In this document: piece after piece, positions 31,510 through 39,870 of the stretch
Layout of the letters: each line of letters begins with the position of its first letter
Numbering within the stretch: the first letter of the stretch is position 1
From: Streptomyces sp. NBC_00286
GTDB taxonomy: Bacteria > Actinomycetota > Actinomycetes > Streptomycetales > Streptomycetaceae
Direction of reading: 5' to 3'
Length of the DNA: 64,000 nucleotides
Assembly: GCF_036173125.1 (NCBI RefSeq)
Contig: NZ_CP108054.1
Coordinates: 4,402,001-4,466,000, forward strand
Translations under genes and position numbers: made by a program
The notes under the pieces: model-generated
What the model was told of the DNA's origin: nothing
Database searches by the model: none
Seen by the model: only the letters and a program-made list of their open reading frames with translations

Positions 31510-33579
31510 GTGTCCACCCCGCCCGTCGACGACCCCCTCGATTCCCTCGACCCACTCGACCCGCTCTCCCGCGAGCGCGCCCACCTCGCCCGTTCCCGCG
31601 CGGCCCTCCGCGCCATGCGCGAGGACGTCGAGTCCCTCGACATCCGAGACGTCACCGCGAACTGGGTCAACAAGGAAGCCCTCACCCACCAGATCGACGA
31701 GCGCATCAGAGCCCTCGCGGACCTCGCCCACACTCCGCTGTTCTTCGGCCGCCTCGACTACCTGCACGAACCGGGCGCCGAGCAGGCGGAAGGCGCAGAC
31801 GGTGAACGCTTCTACATCGGGCGCCGTCACGTGCACGACTCCGACGGCGACCCCATGGTCATCGACTGGCGCGCCCCCGTGTCCCAGCCCTTCTACCGGG
31901 CCTCCAAGAAGGACCCGATGGACATGGCGCTGCGCCGCCGGTTCGGATACACGGGCGGCGACCTCACCGCGTACGAGGACGAGCACCTCTCCGACCCCAC
32001 AGAGGTTGCCGCGACCAGCAAGTTGCTCCAGCAGGAGATCGAGCGCCCGCGCGTCGGGCCGATGCGCGACATCGTGGCGACGATCCAGCCGGAGCAGGAC
32101 GAGATCGTACGGTCCGGTCTGGGCGGAACGGTATGCGTGCAGGGTGGTCCGGGCACCGGTAAGACGGCCGTCGGTCTCCACCGGGTCGCGTATCTCCTCT
32201 ACGCCCACCGCGAGCGGCTCGCCCGCACCGGCACCCTCGTCATCGGCCCGAACACCTCCTTCCTCCACTACATCGAGCAAGTGCTGCCCGCGCTGGGCGA
32301 GTTGGAGGTCAAGCAGGCGACGGTGGACGACCTGGTCGCGCATGTGGAGATGCGGGGCACGGACGAGGCGGCGGCCGCGATCATCAAGGGCGACGCACGG
32401 ATGGCCGAGGTGCTGCGCCGGGCCGTCCGCTCGCATGTGACCATGCCGACCGAGCCCGTCGTGGTGGTCCGCGGCTCACGACGCTGGCGCGTCCCGGCGT
32501 ACGAACTGGAGGAGATCGTCCAGGAGTTGCTCGACCGCGACATCCGCTACGGCGCCGCCCGCGAGGCCCTGCCGCAGCGCATCGCGCACGCCGTGCTCGT
32601 ACAGATGGAGCGGTCCGGGGAGGCCCCCGACGATCGCGTACAGGACGCGGTCGCCCGCAACGCCGCCGTGAAGGCGGCGGTGAAGGCGATCTGGCCGCCG
32701 GTCGACCCCGCGAAGCTCGTGCTGCGGCTGCTCTCCGACGCCGACTTCCTCGCCGCACACGCGGACGGGATCCTCAGCGGGGACGAGCAGAAGACCATCC
32801 TGTGGGCCAAGCCCGCACGGTCGACGAAGTCCGCCAAGTGGTCGGCCGCGGACGCCGTACTGATCGACGAGGCGACGGATCTCGTCCAGCGCACGCACTC
32901 GCTCGGGCATGTGGTGCTCGACGAGGCGCAGGACCTGTCCCCCATGCAGTACCGGGCGGTGGGCCGACGCTGCACGACGGGTTCGGCGACCGTGCTCGGC
33001 GATCTGGCGCAGGGCACCACGCCCTGGGCGACGCGGAGTTGGGACGAGGCCCTCGCCCACCTGGGCAAGCGGGACGCCGTCGTCGAGGAGCTGACGGCCG
33101 GCTTCCGCGTCCCGACGGACGTCATCACGTACGCGTCACGGCTCCTCCCACACATCGCGCCCGGGCTCGCTCCGGTGACGTCGGTCCGCGAGAATCCGGG
33201 TTTCTTCGAGGTACGTACGACTGCGGGCGACACCGAAGTGGTGGGCGCCTGCGGGGAGTTGCTGCGCCAGGAAGGTTCGGTCGGGCTGATCGCGGCCGAT
33301 GCCCGGATCCCGGCGCTGGCCGGGGCGCTGACGGCGGCGGGCATCACGTATCTCGGCCCGGGCGAGGAGACGACGCACGAGACCCGCCTCACGCTGGTCC
33401 CGGCCTCGCTCGCCAAGGGCCTGGAGTACGACTACGTGGTCCTGGACGAGCCCCGGGCCGTCGTCGACGCCGAGCCGGACGAACGCACCGGGCTGCGGCG
33501 CCTGTACGTCAGCCTGACACGAGCCGTGTCGGGGCTGATCGTGACGCATGCGGCGCCGTTGCCGCACCAACTGACTTGA
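31510..33579 (+). CDS. HelD/HelR-type RNA polymerase motor ATPase
   Basis: A 689-residue superfamily 1 UvrD-like ATPase of the HelD group, which binds RNA polymerase and recycles stalled or rifampicin-bound enzyme. A coiled-coil N-terminal arm is seen at residues 18-60 (RERAHLARSRAALRAMREDV). The segment FYIGRRHVHDSDGDPMVIDW is characteristic. Walker A GGPGTGKT spans 212-219, Walker B is VVLDEAQDLSP, and motif VI is RRLYVSLTRAVSGLIV. GTG 31510 follows GGAGG. Whether it confers rifampicin tolerance cannot be told from sequence. Confidence 0.92.
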   Translation: MSTPPVDDPLDSLDPLDPLSRERAHLARSRAALRAMREDVESLDIRDVTANWVNKEALTHQIDERIRALADLAHTPLFFGRLDYLHEPGAEQAEGADGERFYIGRRHVHDSDGDPMVIDWRAPVSQPFYRASKKDPMDMALRRRFGYTGGDLTAYEDEHLSDPTEVAATSKLLQQEIERPRVGPMRDIVATIQPEQDEIVRSGLGGTVCVQGGPGTGKTAVGLHRVAYLLYAHRERLARTGTLVIGPNTSFLHYIEQVLPALGELEVKQATVDDLVAHVEMRGTDEAAAAIIKGDARMAEVLRRAVRSHVTMPTEPVVVVRGSRRWRVPAYELEEIVQELLDRDIRYGAAREALPQRIAHAVLVQMERSGEAPDDRVQDAVARNAAVKAAVKAIWPPVDPAKLVLRLLSDADFLAAHADGILSGDEQKTILWAKPARSTKSAKWSAADAVLIDEATDLVQRTHSLGHVVLDEAQDLSPMQYRAVGRRCTTGSATVLGDLAQGTTPWATRSWDEALAHLGKRDAVVEELTAGFRVPTDVITYASRLLPHIAPGLAPVTSVRENPGFFEVRTTAGDTEVVGACGELLRQEGSVGLIAADARIPALAGALTAAGITYLGPGEETTHETRLTLVPASLAKGLEYDYVVLDEPRAVVDAEPDERTGLRRLYVSLTRAVSGLIVTHAAPLPHQLT

Positions 33580-33592
33580 TCCATACGTTGGT

Positions 33593-34318
33593 TCACTGGG
33601 ACGGCAGTCGCCAGTACTGCCGCTTGTCCTTCTCGCGGACGACGACGCCGAGCCGTGCCAGTTCCTTGCGCAGCTCCCGGGCGTCCTCGGCGTCGTCCTG
33701 CTTCTTGAGCGCCTTCTCGCGGGCCTTGAACAGGGCGTTCGCCCCCTCGGGGAGGCCCGGAGTGTCCGGGACCCAGCGTCGGAACTCGGCCGCGTACGGG
33801 TCGGCGTCCGCCCACGGGTAGCCGTGCTCGGTGAAGGCCTCGGCGAGGCGTCGCTTGGGCAGGCCGCAGTCCTCGCGGGCGAGTTCCTCGCTGTGGTGGC
33901 CGAGCAGTACGAGCTGTTTGCCGTCCGGGAAGACGAGGCGGATCTTGTCTCGCGCGAACTCCTCGGACTCGTCGCGGATGGTGAGCTCCACGTGGCTGCC
34001 GGAGACGCGGACGGCCAGCGACTCGTGCAGCAGGATGAGAGCCGCGAAGAGGCCCAGCAGCGCGCCTACGGTCACCGCGCCGATGGTCACCCACGGCTCG
34101 GGGGCCGAGTCCAACAGCTCCGCCGGCCCCTTGAACGGCGCCCACCGCAGGGTGACGAACCACCCCGCGAGCAGCCTGACCAGCTCGCCGACCACGGCTC
34201 CGGCCGCGACGCAGAGGGCCACGACGCCCCAGGTCGACTCGGCGAGCACGGTGGGCTCGCCGGGCCGACCCTCCTGGCCTGCCCGTGCGTCCGGCTCCTT
34301 CTGCATGTCCACACTCAT
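33593..34318 (-). CDS. Two-helix membrane protein, YqeB-like
   Basis: A 241-residue protein from ATG 34318 with GGAGG upstream. Two membrane helices lie near 28-52 (WGVVALCVAAGAVVGELVRL) and 75-97 (VTIGAVTVGALLGLFAALIL). A cytoplasmic domain begins VRVSGSHVELTIRDESEEFA and ends with a basic helical tail (KAREKALKKQDDAEDAREL). It resembles proteins annotated YqeB in streptomycetes; this is from memory and moderate in certainty. It converges with the HelD gene with a 13-bp gap. Confidence 0.75.
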   Translation of the reverse strand: MSVDMQKEPDARAGQEGRPGEPTVLAESTWGVVALCVAAGAVVGELVRLLAGWFVTLRWAPFKGPAELLDSAPEPWVTIGAVTVGALLGLFAALILLHESLAVRVSGSHVELTIRDESEEFARDKIRLVFPDGKQLVLLGHHSEELAREDCGLPKRRLAEAFTEHGYPWADADPYAAEFRRWVPDTPGLPEGANALFKAREKALKKQDDAEDARELRKELARLGVVVREKDKRQYWRLPSQ

Positions 34319-34479
34319 GCGCCCTCCACCCGTTTTCTGCTGCGCAGCCCTCAGTGTGGCGAGCGACGGACCTCCGGTCATCAGCCGATGGTCTATGGCG
34401 ATGCCACTTTGGTATGTGGTGCCGTGGGGCATGCGGGGCCAAGGGCGCCACCAGGAGGGTGGGTTCGGTGCGTGGGCGG

Positions 34480-34625
34480 CTGCGGGTGCATCGCGCAATT
34501 CCCCAGCCCCGCCCCTTCCCGAAACTGGGGCTCCGCTCGAGCGGGGGGACCCCCATCGCGGCGGATCTGCAAATTGACACCGCCCCGCGGGGTGCCTCCG
34601 GCGGTTGGGCGGGTGCGGGTTGTGT
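34480..34625. repeat. Dispersed repeat modules left of element B
   Basis: TCCCCAGCCCCGCCCCTTCC, GAAACTGGGGCTCCGCTCGA, a CGGCGGATCTGCAAATTGAC variant and GGGGTGCCTCCGGCGGTTGG, in the same order as in the 23-kb field. Confidence 0.8.
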
Positions 34626-34915
34626 GTGGCTGGTCGCGCAGTTCCCCGCGCCCCTTGGGTGGTCGGTGGTGCGGGGCCGCGGTCCGGTGCGTCAGCCCGT
34701 CGCCAACAGGGCATACGGCCCCGTGCTTCCACAGGGCGCAGCAGTGCCCAGACCGAAGCTAAGCGACGGGCATAGGACGCACCGGCCCACGTCCCCTCCC
34801 ACCGGAGGGAGGGTGCCGGTTTCGTCGGGGTGCGGGCGTGTCGGTTCGCTTGCTCGTCGGGGGTGCGGGCAGTCGCAGGCTGTTTAGGGGCGCGGGGAAC
34901 TGCGCGAGCAGCCAC
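34626..34915. repeat. MITE-like structured element, copy B
   Basis: 290 bp with 30-bp terminal inverted repeats (34626-34655 and 34886-34915, one mismatch at 34907). The core 34684-34785 has the same 102-bp length as copy A. The outer stem CCGGTGCGTC/GACGCACCGG is at 34684-34693 and 34776-34785. It differs from copy A at five core positions, all outside the predicted stems; one of the changes adds a base pair to the second stem. Confidence 0.8.
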
Positions 34916-35110
34916 GACGGGCCTGTAGTCGCGACACAACATGTCCCCCCTCCCCCTTCCCGAAACTGGGGCGAGTCGAGAGTGGGGGAGCGACCAGCCA
35001 CAACGGCGCCGCAGCCGCGACACTAGGTGTCCCCCACCACCCCCTGGCGGGGGGCTGGGGGCGCAGCCCACAGTTTCGGGAAGGGGCGGGCCTGGGGAAA
35101 GGAACCACCA
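34916..35110. repeat. Dispersed repeat modules right of element B
   Basis: Two inverted halves: CCTTCCCGAAACTGGGGCGA near 34960 and CCCACAGTTTCGGGAAGGGG near 35067, with CGAGAGTGGGGGAGCGACCA between them. No gene is supported in 34319-35130. Confidence 0.75.
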
Positions 35111-35130
35111 GCCACAACTCACCCGCAGAT

Positions 35131-35835
35131 TCAAACCGCACCCAGCGGAGCGCCAAGCGCCGCCCGCCACTCGCGCACAGCGGCGGCGCACACGGGCTCC
35201 GCCCACCCACCAGGCCGCGCCGCCCCGCCGATATGGAACGCGTCCACTCCAGCCGCCCGCAGTCGCGGCACATGCTCGAGGCGAAGCCCGCCGCCCACCA
35301 TGAGCCGCTGCTCATACCCCGGCTCCCCACCCCGCGCCGCCTCGACGAGCAGCGTGGGGAGCCCGGCGTCCACACCTCCCGCCGAGCCCGCCGAGAGATA
35401 CGTATCGAGCCCGGGCAGATCCGCGAGCTGCTTACGCAGGGCATCGCGATCCGCCGCCCGGTCGATCGCACGGTGGAACGTCCACCGGCAGCCGTCCAGT
35501 TCAGCGACGACCCGCTCCACCGCGGCCACGTCCACGCCCCCACCCTCGTCCAGAAACCCGAGCACGAACTCATCGGCGCCCGCGCCCCGCAACTCCCGTG
35601 CGCGGCGCACCAGTTCACCAATATCACCGGCGGCGAACCCGTCCCCCAGCCGCAGCATCACGCGCAGCGAGATATCAACGGCGGCCCGGATCTCCGCGAA
35701 CGTCCCGACCGACGGGGTGAGCCCGTCGGCCGCCATGTCGGAGACGACTTCGAGGCGATCCGCACCCCCGGCCCGGGCGGCGACCGCGTCCTCGGCATCC
35801 AGGGCGATCACCTCCAGGACTGCACGCTTGCTCAT
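35131..35835 (-). CDS. cutC: CutC-family protein
   Basis: A 234-residue TIM-barrel protein of the CutC family, historically tied to copper homeostasis, although its biochemical role is disputed. Signatures are VLEVIALDAEDAVAARAGGA at the N-terminus, DRLEVVSDMAADGLTPSVGT, the HRAID motif near residue 121, and MVGGGLRLEHVPRLRAAGVD. ATG 35835 follows GGGAGAGG. A DasR-like site lies in the short gap to the divergent HD gene. Confidence 0.92.
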   Translation of the reverse strand: MSKRAVLEVIALDAEDAVAARAGGADRLEVVSDMAADGLTPSVGTFAEIRAAVDISLRVMLRLGDGFAAGDIGELVRRARELRGAGADEFVLGFLDEGGGVDVAAVERVVAELDGCRWTFHRAIDRAADRDALRKQLADLPGLDTYLSAGSAGGVDAGLPTLLVEAARGGEPGYEQRLMVGGGLRLEHVPRLRAAGVDAFHIGGAARPGGWAEPVCAAAVREWRAALGAPLGAV

Positions 35836-35876
35836 AGGACCTCTCCCCTTGGACGACGTGGACGGCTCGGACGACG

Positions 35877-35892
35877 ATAGGTCTAGTCCAAT
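35877..35892. promoter_or_regulatory. Candidate DasR (dre-like) site between cutC and HD gene
   Basis: ATAGGTCTAGTCCAAT matches the dre consensus AGTGGTCTAGACCACT at 12 of 16 positions, including the GGTCTAG core. It lies in the 91-bp divergent gap, 42 bp upstream of cutC and 34 bp upstream of the HD gene. Confidence 0.45.
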
Positions 35893-35926
35893 CCAAGGGT
35901 ACGCGGCGAAGGGGAACAATGCCCCC

Positions 35927-36574
35927 ATGGCCGACCCCCAAGCGCTACGCACCCGCTGGCTCCACACCCTGCAACGGACCCGCACCACCTCCGCCCCCGA
36001 CCCCGCCCCGTACGCCGACGACCTCCTAGCCCGCTGGTCCGAACCCCAACGCCGCTACCACACCCTCGACCACCTCACCGCGGTCCTGGACCACATCGAC
36101 GTACTCGAGAAGTACGCGGACGACCCGGACCTGGTCCGCCTCGCCGCCTGGTTCCACGACGCCGTCTACCTCCCCGACCGCTCCGAGAACGAGGAACGCT
36201 CGGCCCGCCTGGCCGAACGCGCCCTGCCCGAAGCCGGTCTGCCACCAGAAGGGACGGCCGAGGTCGCCCGCCTGGTCCGCCTCACGGTCACCCACGACCC
36301 GTCCCCCGACGACCCCAACGGCCAGGTCCTCTGCGACGCCGACCTGGCGATCCTGGCGGCGCCCCCGAAGACGTACGCCGTCTACACGGCAGCCATCCGC
36401 GAGGAGTACGCCTTCGTCCCCTCCGAGGCCTTCCGCGAGGGCCGCGCCACGGTCCTGCGCCAACTCCTCGCCCTCCCCCACCTGTTCCGCACGCCGTACG
36501 GATCAAAAGAATGGGAGGCGACGGCGCGCTACAACATCGGCGCCGAGCTGGAGCTGCTCAACGCCGCTCAGTGA
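35927..36574 (+). CDS. HD-domain protein
   Basis: A 215-residue HD phosphohydrolase-like protein. Putative metal ligands are the His residues of RRYHTLDHL near 45, the HD pair in AAWFHDAVYLPD near 75, VTHDPSPDD near 121, and the Asp of CDADLAIL. Proteins of this type are annotated as predicted metal-dependent HD hydrolases; the substrate is unknown. ATG 35927 gives the family-like MADPQALRTRW start. Tandem 18-bp repeats begin at its stop codon. Confidence 0.88.
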   Translation: MADPQALRTRWLHTLQRTRTTSAPDPAPYADDLLARWSEPQRRYHTLDHLTAVLDHIDVLEKYADDPDLVRLAAWFHDAVYLPDRSENEERSARLAERALPEAGLPPEGTAEVARLVRLTVTHDPSPDDPNGQVLCDADLAILAAPPKTYAVYTAAIREEYAFVPSEAFREGRATVLRQLLALPHLFRTPYGSKEWEATARYNIGAELELLNAAQ

Positions 36575-36658
36575 CCACGTCCGGGCCATTGACCGCGTGC
36601 GGGTCTGTGACCACGTCCGGGCCAGTGACCGCATCCGGATCAGCGACCGTGTCCGGGA
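36571..36658. repeat. Degenerate 18-bp tandem repeat upstream of the efflux gene
   Basis: About five copies of a GTGACCACGTCCGGGCCA-like unit (period 17-19 bp) run from the HD gene stop codon to the efflux gene leader. Variants read TTGACCGCGTGCGGGTC and AGCGACCGTGTCCGGGA. They could be reiterated regulator sites. Confidence 0.65.
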
Positions 36659-36691
36659 ATGCCACTCCATCCCCCTCGGTTGTCCCTGAAG

Positions 36692-37933
36692 ATGCCCTCC
36701 GCCGCCCGCGCTCCCGCCCGCATGCCCCTCGCCGTCTACATCCTCGGGCTCTCCGTCTTCGCCCTGGGCACCAGCGAGTTCATGCTGTCCGGCCTCCTGC
36801 CGGCCATCGCGGACGACATGAGCGTGTCGATTCCCCGTGCGGGCCTGCTGATATCGGCCTTCGCGATCGGGATGGTCGTCGGGGCGCCCCTCCTCGCCGT
36901 GGCAACCATCCGCCTCCCCCGCCGTACGACCCTGATCACCCTCATCACGGTCTTCGGGCTTGGCCAGATCGCGGGTGCCCTCGCGCCGAACTACGCCGTG
37001 CTGTTCGCGTCCCGGGTGATCAGTGCGCTGGCGTGTGCCGGGTTCTGGGCGGTCGGTGCCGCGGTCGCCGTCGCGATGGTGCCGGCGAACGCCCGTGCCC
37101 GCGCGCTCGCCGTGATGATCGGCGGTCTGTCGATCGCGAACGTTCTCGGTGTCCCGGCGGGTGCCTTCCTCGGTGATCACCTCGGCTGGCGCTCCGCCTT
37201 CTGGGCGGTCGCCGCCGCGTCCGCGATCGCCCTCGTCGGGGTCGTCACCCTCATCCCGGCCATTCCCCTCCCGGCCGAGAAACCCCGGCTCAAGCGTGAG
37301 CTGCGGATCTACCGGGACCGCCAGACCTGGCTCACCATCTCGATCGTCGCCCTCGCCGCGGGCGGCGTCTTCTGCACGTTCAGCTATCTCGCGCCGCTGC
37401 TGACGGACATGGCGGGCCTGGCGGAAGGCTGGGTGCCCACCGTTCTCGCACTCTTCGGGATCGGCGCGCTCGTCGGCACGACGATCGGCGGCCGGATCGC
37501 GGACGCGCACCTCTTCGGGGTACTGCTGTCCGGCATCGCGGCCTCGACGGTTCTTCTCATCGCTCTGGCCCTCCTCGGCCAGTACGCGTTCGCCGCCGTC
37601 ACCCTCTCCTTCCTCCTAGGCGTCTCGGCCTTCTATACGGCTCCCGCGCTGAACGCCCGTATGTTCAATGTCGCGGGCGCCGCCCCGACCCTCGCCGGTG
37701 CCACCACCACGGCCGCCTTCAACCTCGGCAACACCGGCGGTCCCTGGCTCGGCGGCGTGGTCATCGACGCGGGGTTCGGGTACGCCTCGACAGCGTGGGC
37801 CGGTGCGGCCATGACGGTCACGGCGGGGGCGGCGAGCGCCGTCTCGCTGCGGCTTCATCGGCGTCCGGCTTCCCGAGTGGTCATCAAAGCCGCACCCGCC
37901 GACACCGATGAGGCGGTTATCCGGCACCGATGA
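36692..37933 (+). CDS. Cmx/CmrA-type efflux MFS transporter
   Basis: A 413-residue 12-helix major facilitator closely resembling the Cmx/CmrA/CmlR chloramphenicol exporters of actinomycetes: YILGLSVFALGTSEFMLSGL, IPRAGLLISAFAIGMVVGAP, NVLGVPAGAFLGDHLGWRSA and TTTAAFNLGNTGGPWLGG. ATG 36692 is chosen; a frame from 36659 would add 11 residues. Substrate assignment is by family only. The tandem repeats just upstream may be regulatory. The 3' end carries an 18-bp direct repeat. Confidence 0.88.
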   Translation: MPSAARAPARMPLAVYILGLSVFALGTSEFMLSGLLPAIADDMSVSIPRAGLLISAFAIGMVVGAPLLAVATIRLPRRTTLITLITVFGLGQIAGALAPNYAVLFASRVISALACAGFWAVGAAVAVAMVPANARARALAVMIGGLSIANVLGVPAGAFLGDHLGWRSAFWAVAAASAIALVGVVTLIPAIPLPAEKPRLKRELRIYRDRQTWLTISIVALAAGGVFCTFSYLAPLLTDMAGLAEGWVPTVLALFGIGALVGTTIGGRIADAHLFGVLLSGIAASTVLLIALALLGQYAFAAVTLSFLLGVSAFYTAPALNARMFNVAGAAPTLAGATTTAAFNLGNTGGPWLGGVVIDAGFGYASTAWAGAAMTVTAGAASAVSLRLHRRPASRVVIKAAPADTDEAVIRHR

Positions 37934-37982
37934 GGCGGTTATTCAGTCCCGTTCCGCGAACTGACCACCTATCGTCGCCCCC

Positions 37983-39062
37983 ATGCGAGACATGGGCGGG
38001 GATCAGATACAGGAAGCCGTCGCGGGTGCCGTGGCGGCGCTGCGGACAGCGGCCGGCGAGCGGGACTGGAGCGTCAAGGCAGGCCGCCTCGACTGGAGTT
38101 GCCGCAGAACAGCGGAGCACATCGCGTCGGATCTCATCGCGTACGCGGGCCAGATAGCGGGCCGCCCCACCGACCGGTACGTACCGTTCCGCATCGACTG
38201 CGCCCTGTGCGAGGGCCCCGACGACCTCCTGGAGGTCATCGAGGCGACCGGCGCCCTGCTCGCCGCAGCCGTCCGCACCGCGCCGCGCGAGGCGCGGGGC
38301 TTCCACCCGTACCCCTTCCGCAGCGCGAACCGCGAGGGCTTCGCCGCGATGGGCATCGCCGAGGTGCTCCTGCACACGCATGACATCGCCGAAGGACTGG
38401 GCATCGCGTACGAGCCCCCGGCCCAGCTCTGCGAGGACGTACTCACCCGGATCTTCCCGCACGTCCAGCCAGGACCCGACCACTGGCGCACCCTCCTGTG
38501 GGCCACCGGCCGCGGCGAGCTGCCCGGCCGCGCGCCGGTCACCGAGTGGCGCTGGATGAACAACCTCGTCATCCCCACCGAGCGGCTCACCCTGCAAGGG
38601 GTCACGCCCGCTGCCGCCACCGATCTGCGCATCGGCGGCACGGGCGGCTTCGAGTGGATCGAGGGCAAGCCTCAAGGGGGTACGGACGTGTCCTCCGGGC
38701 TGGTCGTGAAGGCGTACGAGAGGGGGAGACATCGCCCGGAGTGGGGCGTGTTCGTCCTGGTGCGCAGGTCGGACGGCCTCGCCATCGGAGGCATGGGTTT
38801 CCACGGCGTCCCCGACGACGAGGGCCGCGTCGAGGTCGGCTACGACCTGTCGGAACCGGCCCGCGGCAACGGCTACGCCACGGAGGCGCTGCGCGCGCTG
38901 TCCGCCTGGGCGCTGGCACGCGACGACGTGAAGCTGCTGTGCGCGAAGGTCGACCGCGCCAACACCCCTTCCCAGGGCGTGGTGTCGCGTGCGGGCTTCA
39001 CGCGGGTGCGGGAGGACGAGGAGGAGTACGTATACGAGTTGCGCGCCGGCGAGCTGACCTGA
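37983..39062 (+). CDS. Fusion of a maleylpyruvate isomerase-type domain and a GNAT acetyltransferase
   Basis: A 359-residue two-domain protein. Residues 1-165 resemble the MDMPI/DinB-like helical bundle (DWSCRRTAEHIASDLIAYAG, AAMGIAEVLLHTHDIAEGLG), whose His residues would bind metal. Residues about 185-355 are a GNAT N-acetyltransferase of the RimJ type (PTERLTLQGVTPAAATDLRI, VEVGYDLSEPARGNGYATEA and RANTPSQGVVSRAGF), with acetyl-CoA bound at the RGNGYAT loop. The combination suggests thiol-linked detoxification plus acetylation; the substrates are unknown. Confidence 0.85.
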   Translation: MRDMGGDQIQEAVAGAVAALRTAAGERDWSVKAGRLDWSCRRTAEHIASDLIAYAGQIAGRPTDRYVPFRIDCALCEGPDDLLEVIEATGALLAAAVRTAPREARGFHPYPFRSANREGFAAMGIAEVLLHTHDIAEGLGIAYEPPAQLCEDVLTRIFPHVQPGPDHWRTLLWATGRGELPGRAPVTEWRWMNNLVIPTERLTLQGVTPAAATDLRIGGTGGFEWIEGKPQGGTDVSSGLVVKAYERGRHRPEWGVFVLVRRSDGLAIGGMGFHGVPDDEGRVEVGYDLSEPARGNGYATEALRALSAWALARDDVKLLCAKVDRANTPSQGVVSRAGFTRVREDEEEYVYELRAGELT

Positions 39063-39068
39063 GGGGCC

Positions 39069-39344
39069 CTACGTACGTGGCTGCGTACGTCCCTTGGGTC
39101 TGCGCAGCCCCGACTCGTGGAGCAGCCGCACCACCTCGCGGCTGCTGACCTCGACCGCTCCGGCGCGCACGCATTCCGCGTAACGATGCGACGGAATGTC
39201 GTAGTGATCCCGCTCGAAGGCCCGGCCCGGGACGCCCAACTCCGCGGCGAACAGGTGCAGTTCGTCGAACGACACGTCGCTGATCAGATGCGACCAGAGG
39301 TGCCCGTGGCCCGGCCAGACGGGCGGATCGATGTAGACCGTCAC
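39069..39344 (-). CDS. DUF4031 protein
   Basis: A 91-residue DUF4031 protein starting at GTG 39344 (MTVYIDPPVWPGHGHLWSHL). Characteristic parts are ISDVSFDELHLFAAELGVP and FERDHYDIPSHRYAECVRAG. The start codon overlaps the upstream stop (GTGA), so it is translationally coupled to the preceding Cys-containing protein. The function is unknown. Confidence 0.88.
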   Translation of the reverse strand: MTVYIDPPVWPGHGHLWSHLISDVSFDELHLFAAELGVPGRAFERDHYDIPSHRYAECVRAGAVEVSSREVVRLLHESGLRRPKGRTQPRT

Positions 39345-39799
39345 GAGGAGGCCGCTCCGCCGGAACCGCCAGAGCCACCGGGACCGCCGCCGGGCCCTCC
39401 CGTCGCCGAGCCGAGCGAGCCCACCGCCGAGACCTTCACGCCCGCCTTGTGGCACACCCAGTGCGGATCGGCCCCGAGTTCCGGTTCGACATCGAGGGCG
39501 TGGGGGTCACCGGCGCCGCAGACGGGGCACAGCGGCCAGCGCCCGTACCGCTCGAGCAACGCGTCCTGCACGTCCTGGGCGACCAGCCCCGCCACGTACT
39601 CCACCCCCTCCGGCCACTGCTCCACCCACCATCGCCGCTGCACCACCGACGCCTCGACGAGGGAGACGACATCGGCCTCGGCGACATCGCCCGCGACGAG
39701 ATCGGCGATCACGAGCGCACGGGCGGCGTGCAGCGCCTGTTCCAGGGGGCTGATGGGGTGTGGGAAAGCGGGCTGTTCGGGCGGTTCGGGCTGTTCCAT
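39341..39799 (-). CDS. Hypothetical protein with CxxC and Gly-rich tail
   Basis: A 152-residue acidic helical protein (EQALHAARALVIADLVAGDV, then VAQDVQDALLERYGRWPLCP). It has a CPVCGAGDPHALDV motif and a later WVCHKAG that could bind zinc, and ends in a Gly/Ser-rich tail (GGPGGGPGGSGGSGGA). It is translationally coupled to the DUF4031 gene. The family is not recognised. Confidence 0.75.
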   Translation of the reverse strand: MEQPEPPEQPAFPHPISPLEQALHAARALVIADLVAGDVAEADVVSLVEASVVQRRWWVEQWPEGVEYVAGLVAQDVQDALLERYGRWPLCPVCGAGDPHALDVEPELGADPHWVCHKAGVKVSAVGSLGSATGGPGGGPGGSGGSGGAASS

Positions 39800-39870
39800 A
39801 CGCCCATTGTGCGCCTACGGCCCAAGCGGCAGCGCGCCGTGAGGACGGCGCGGGCGTGAGGACGGCGCGG

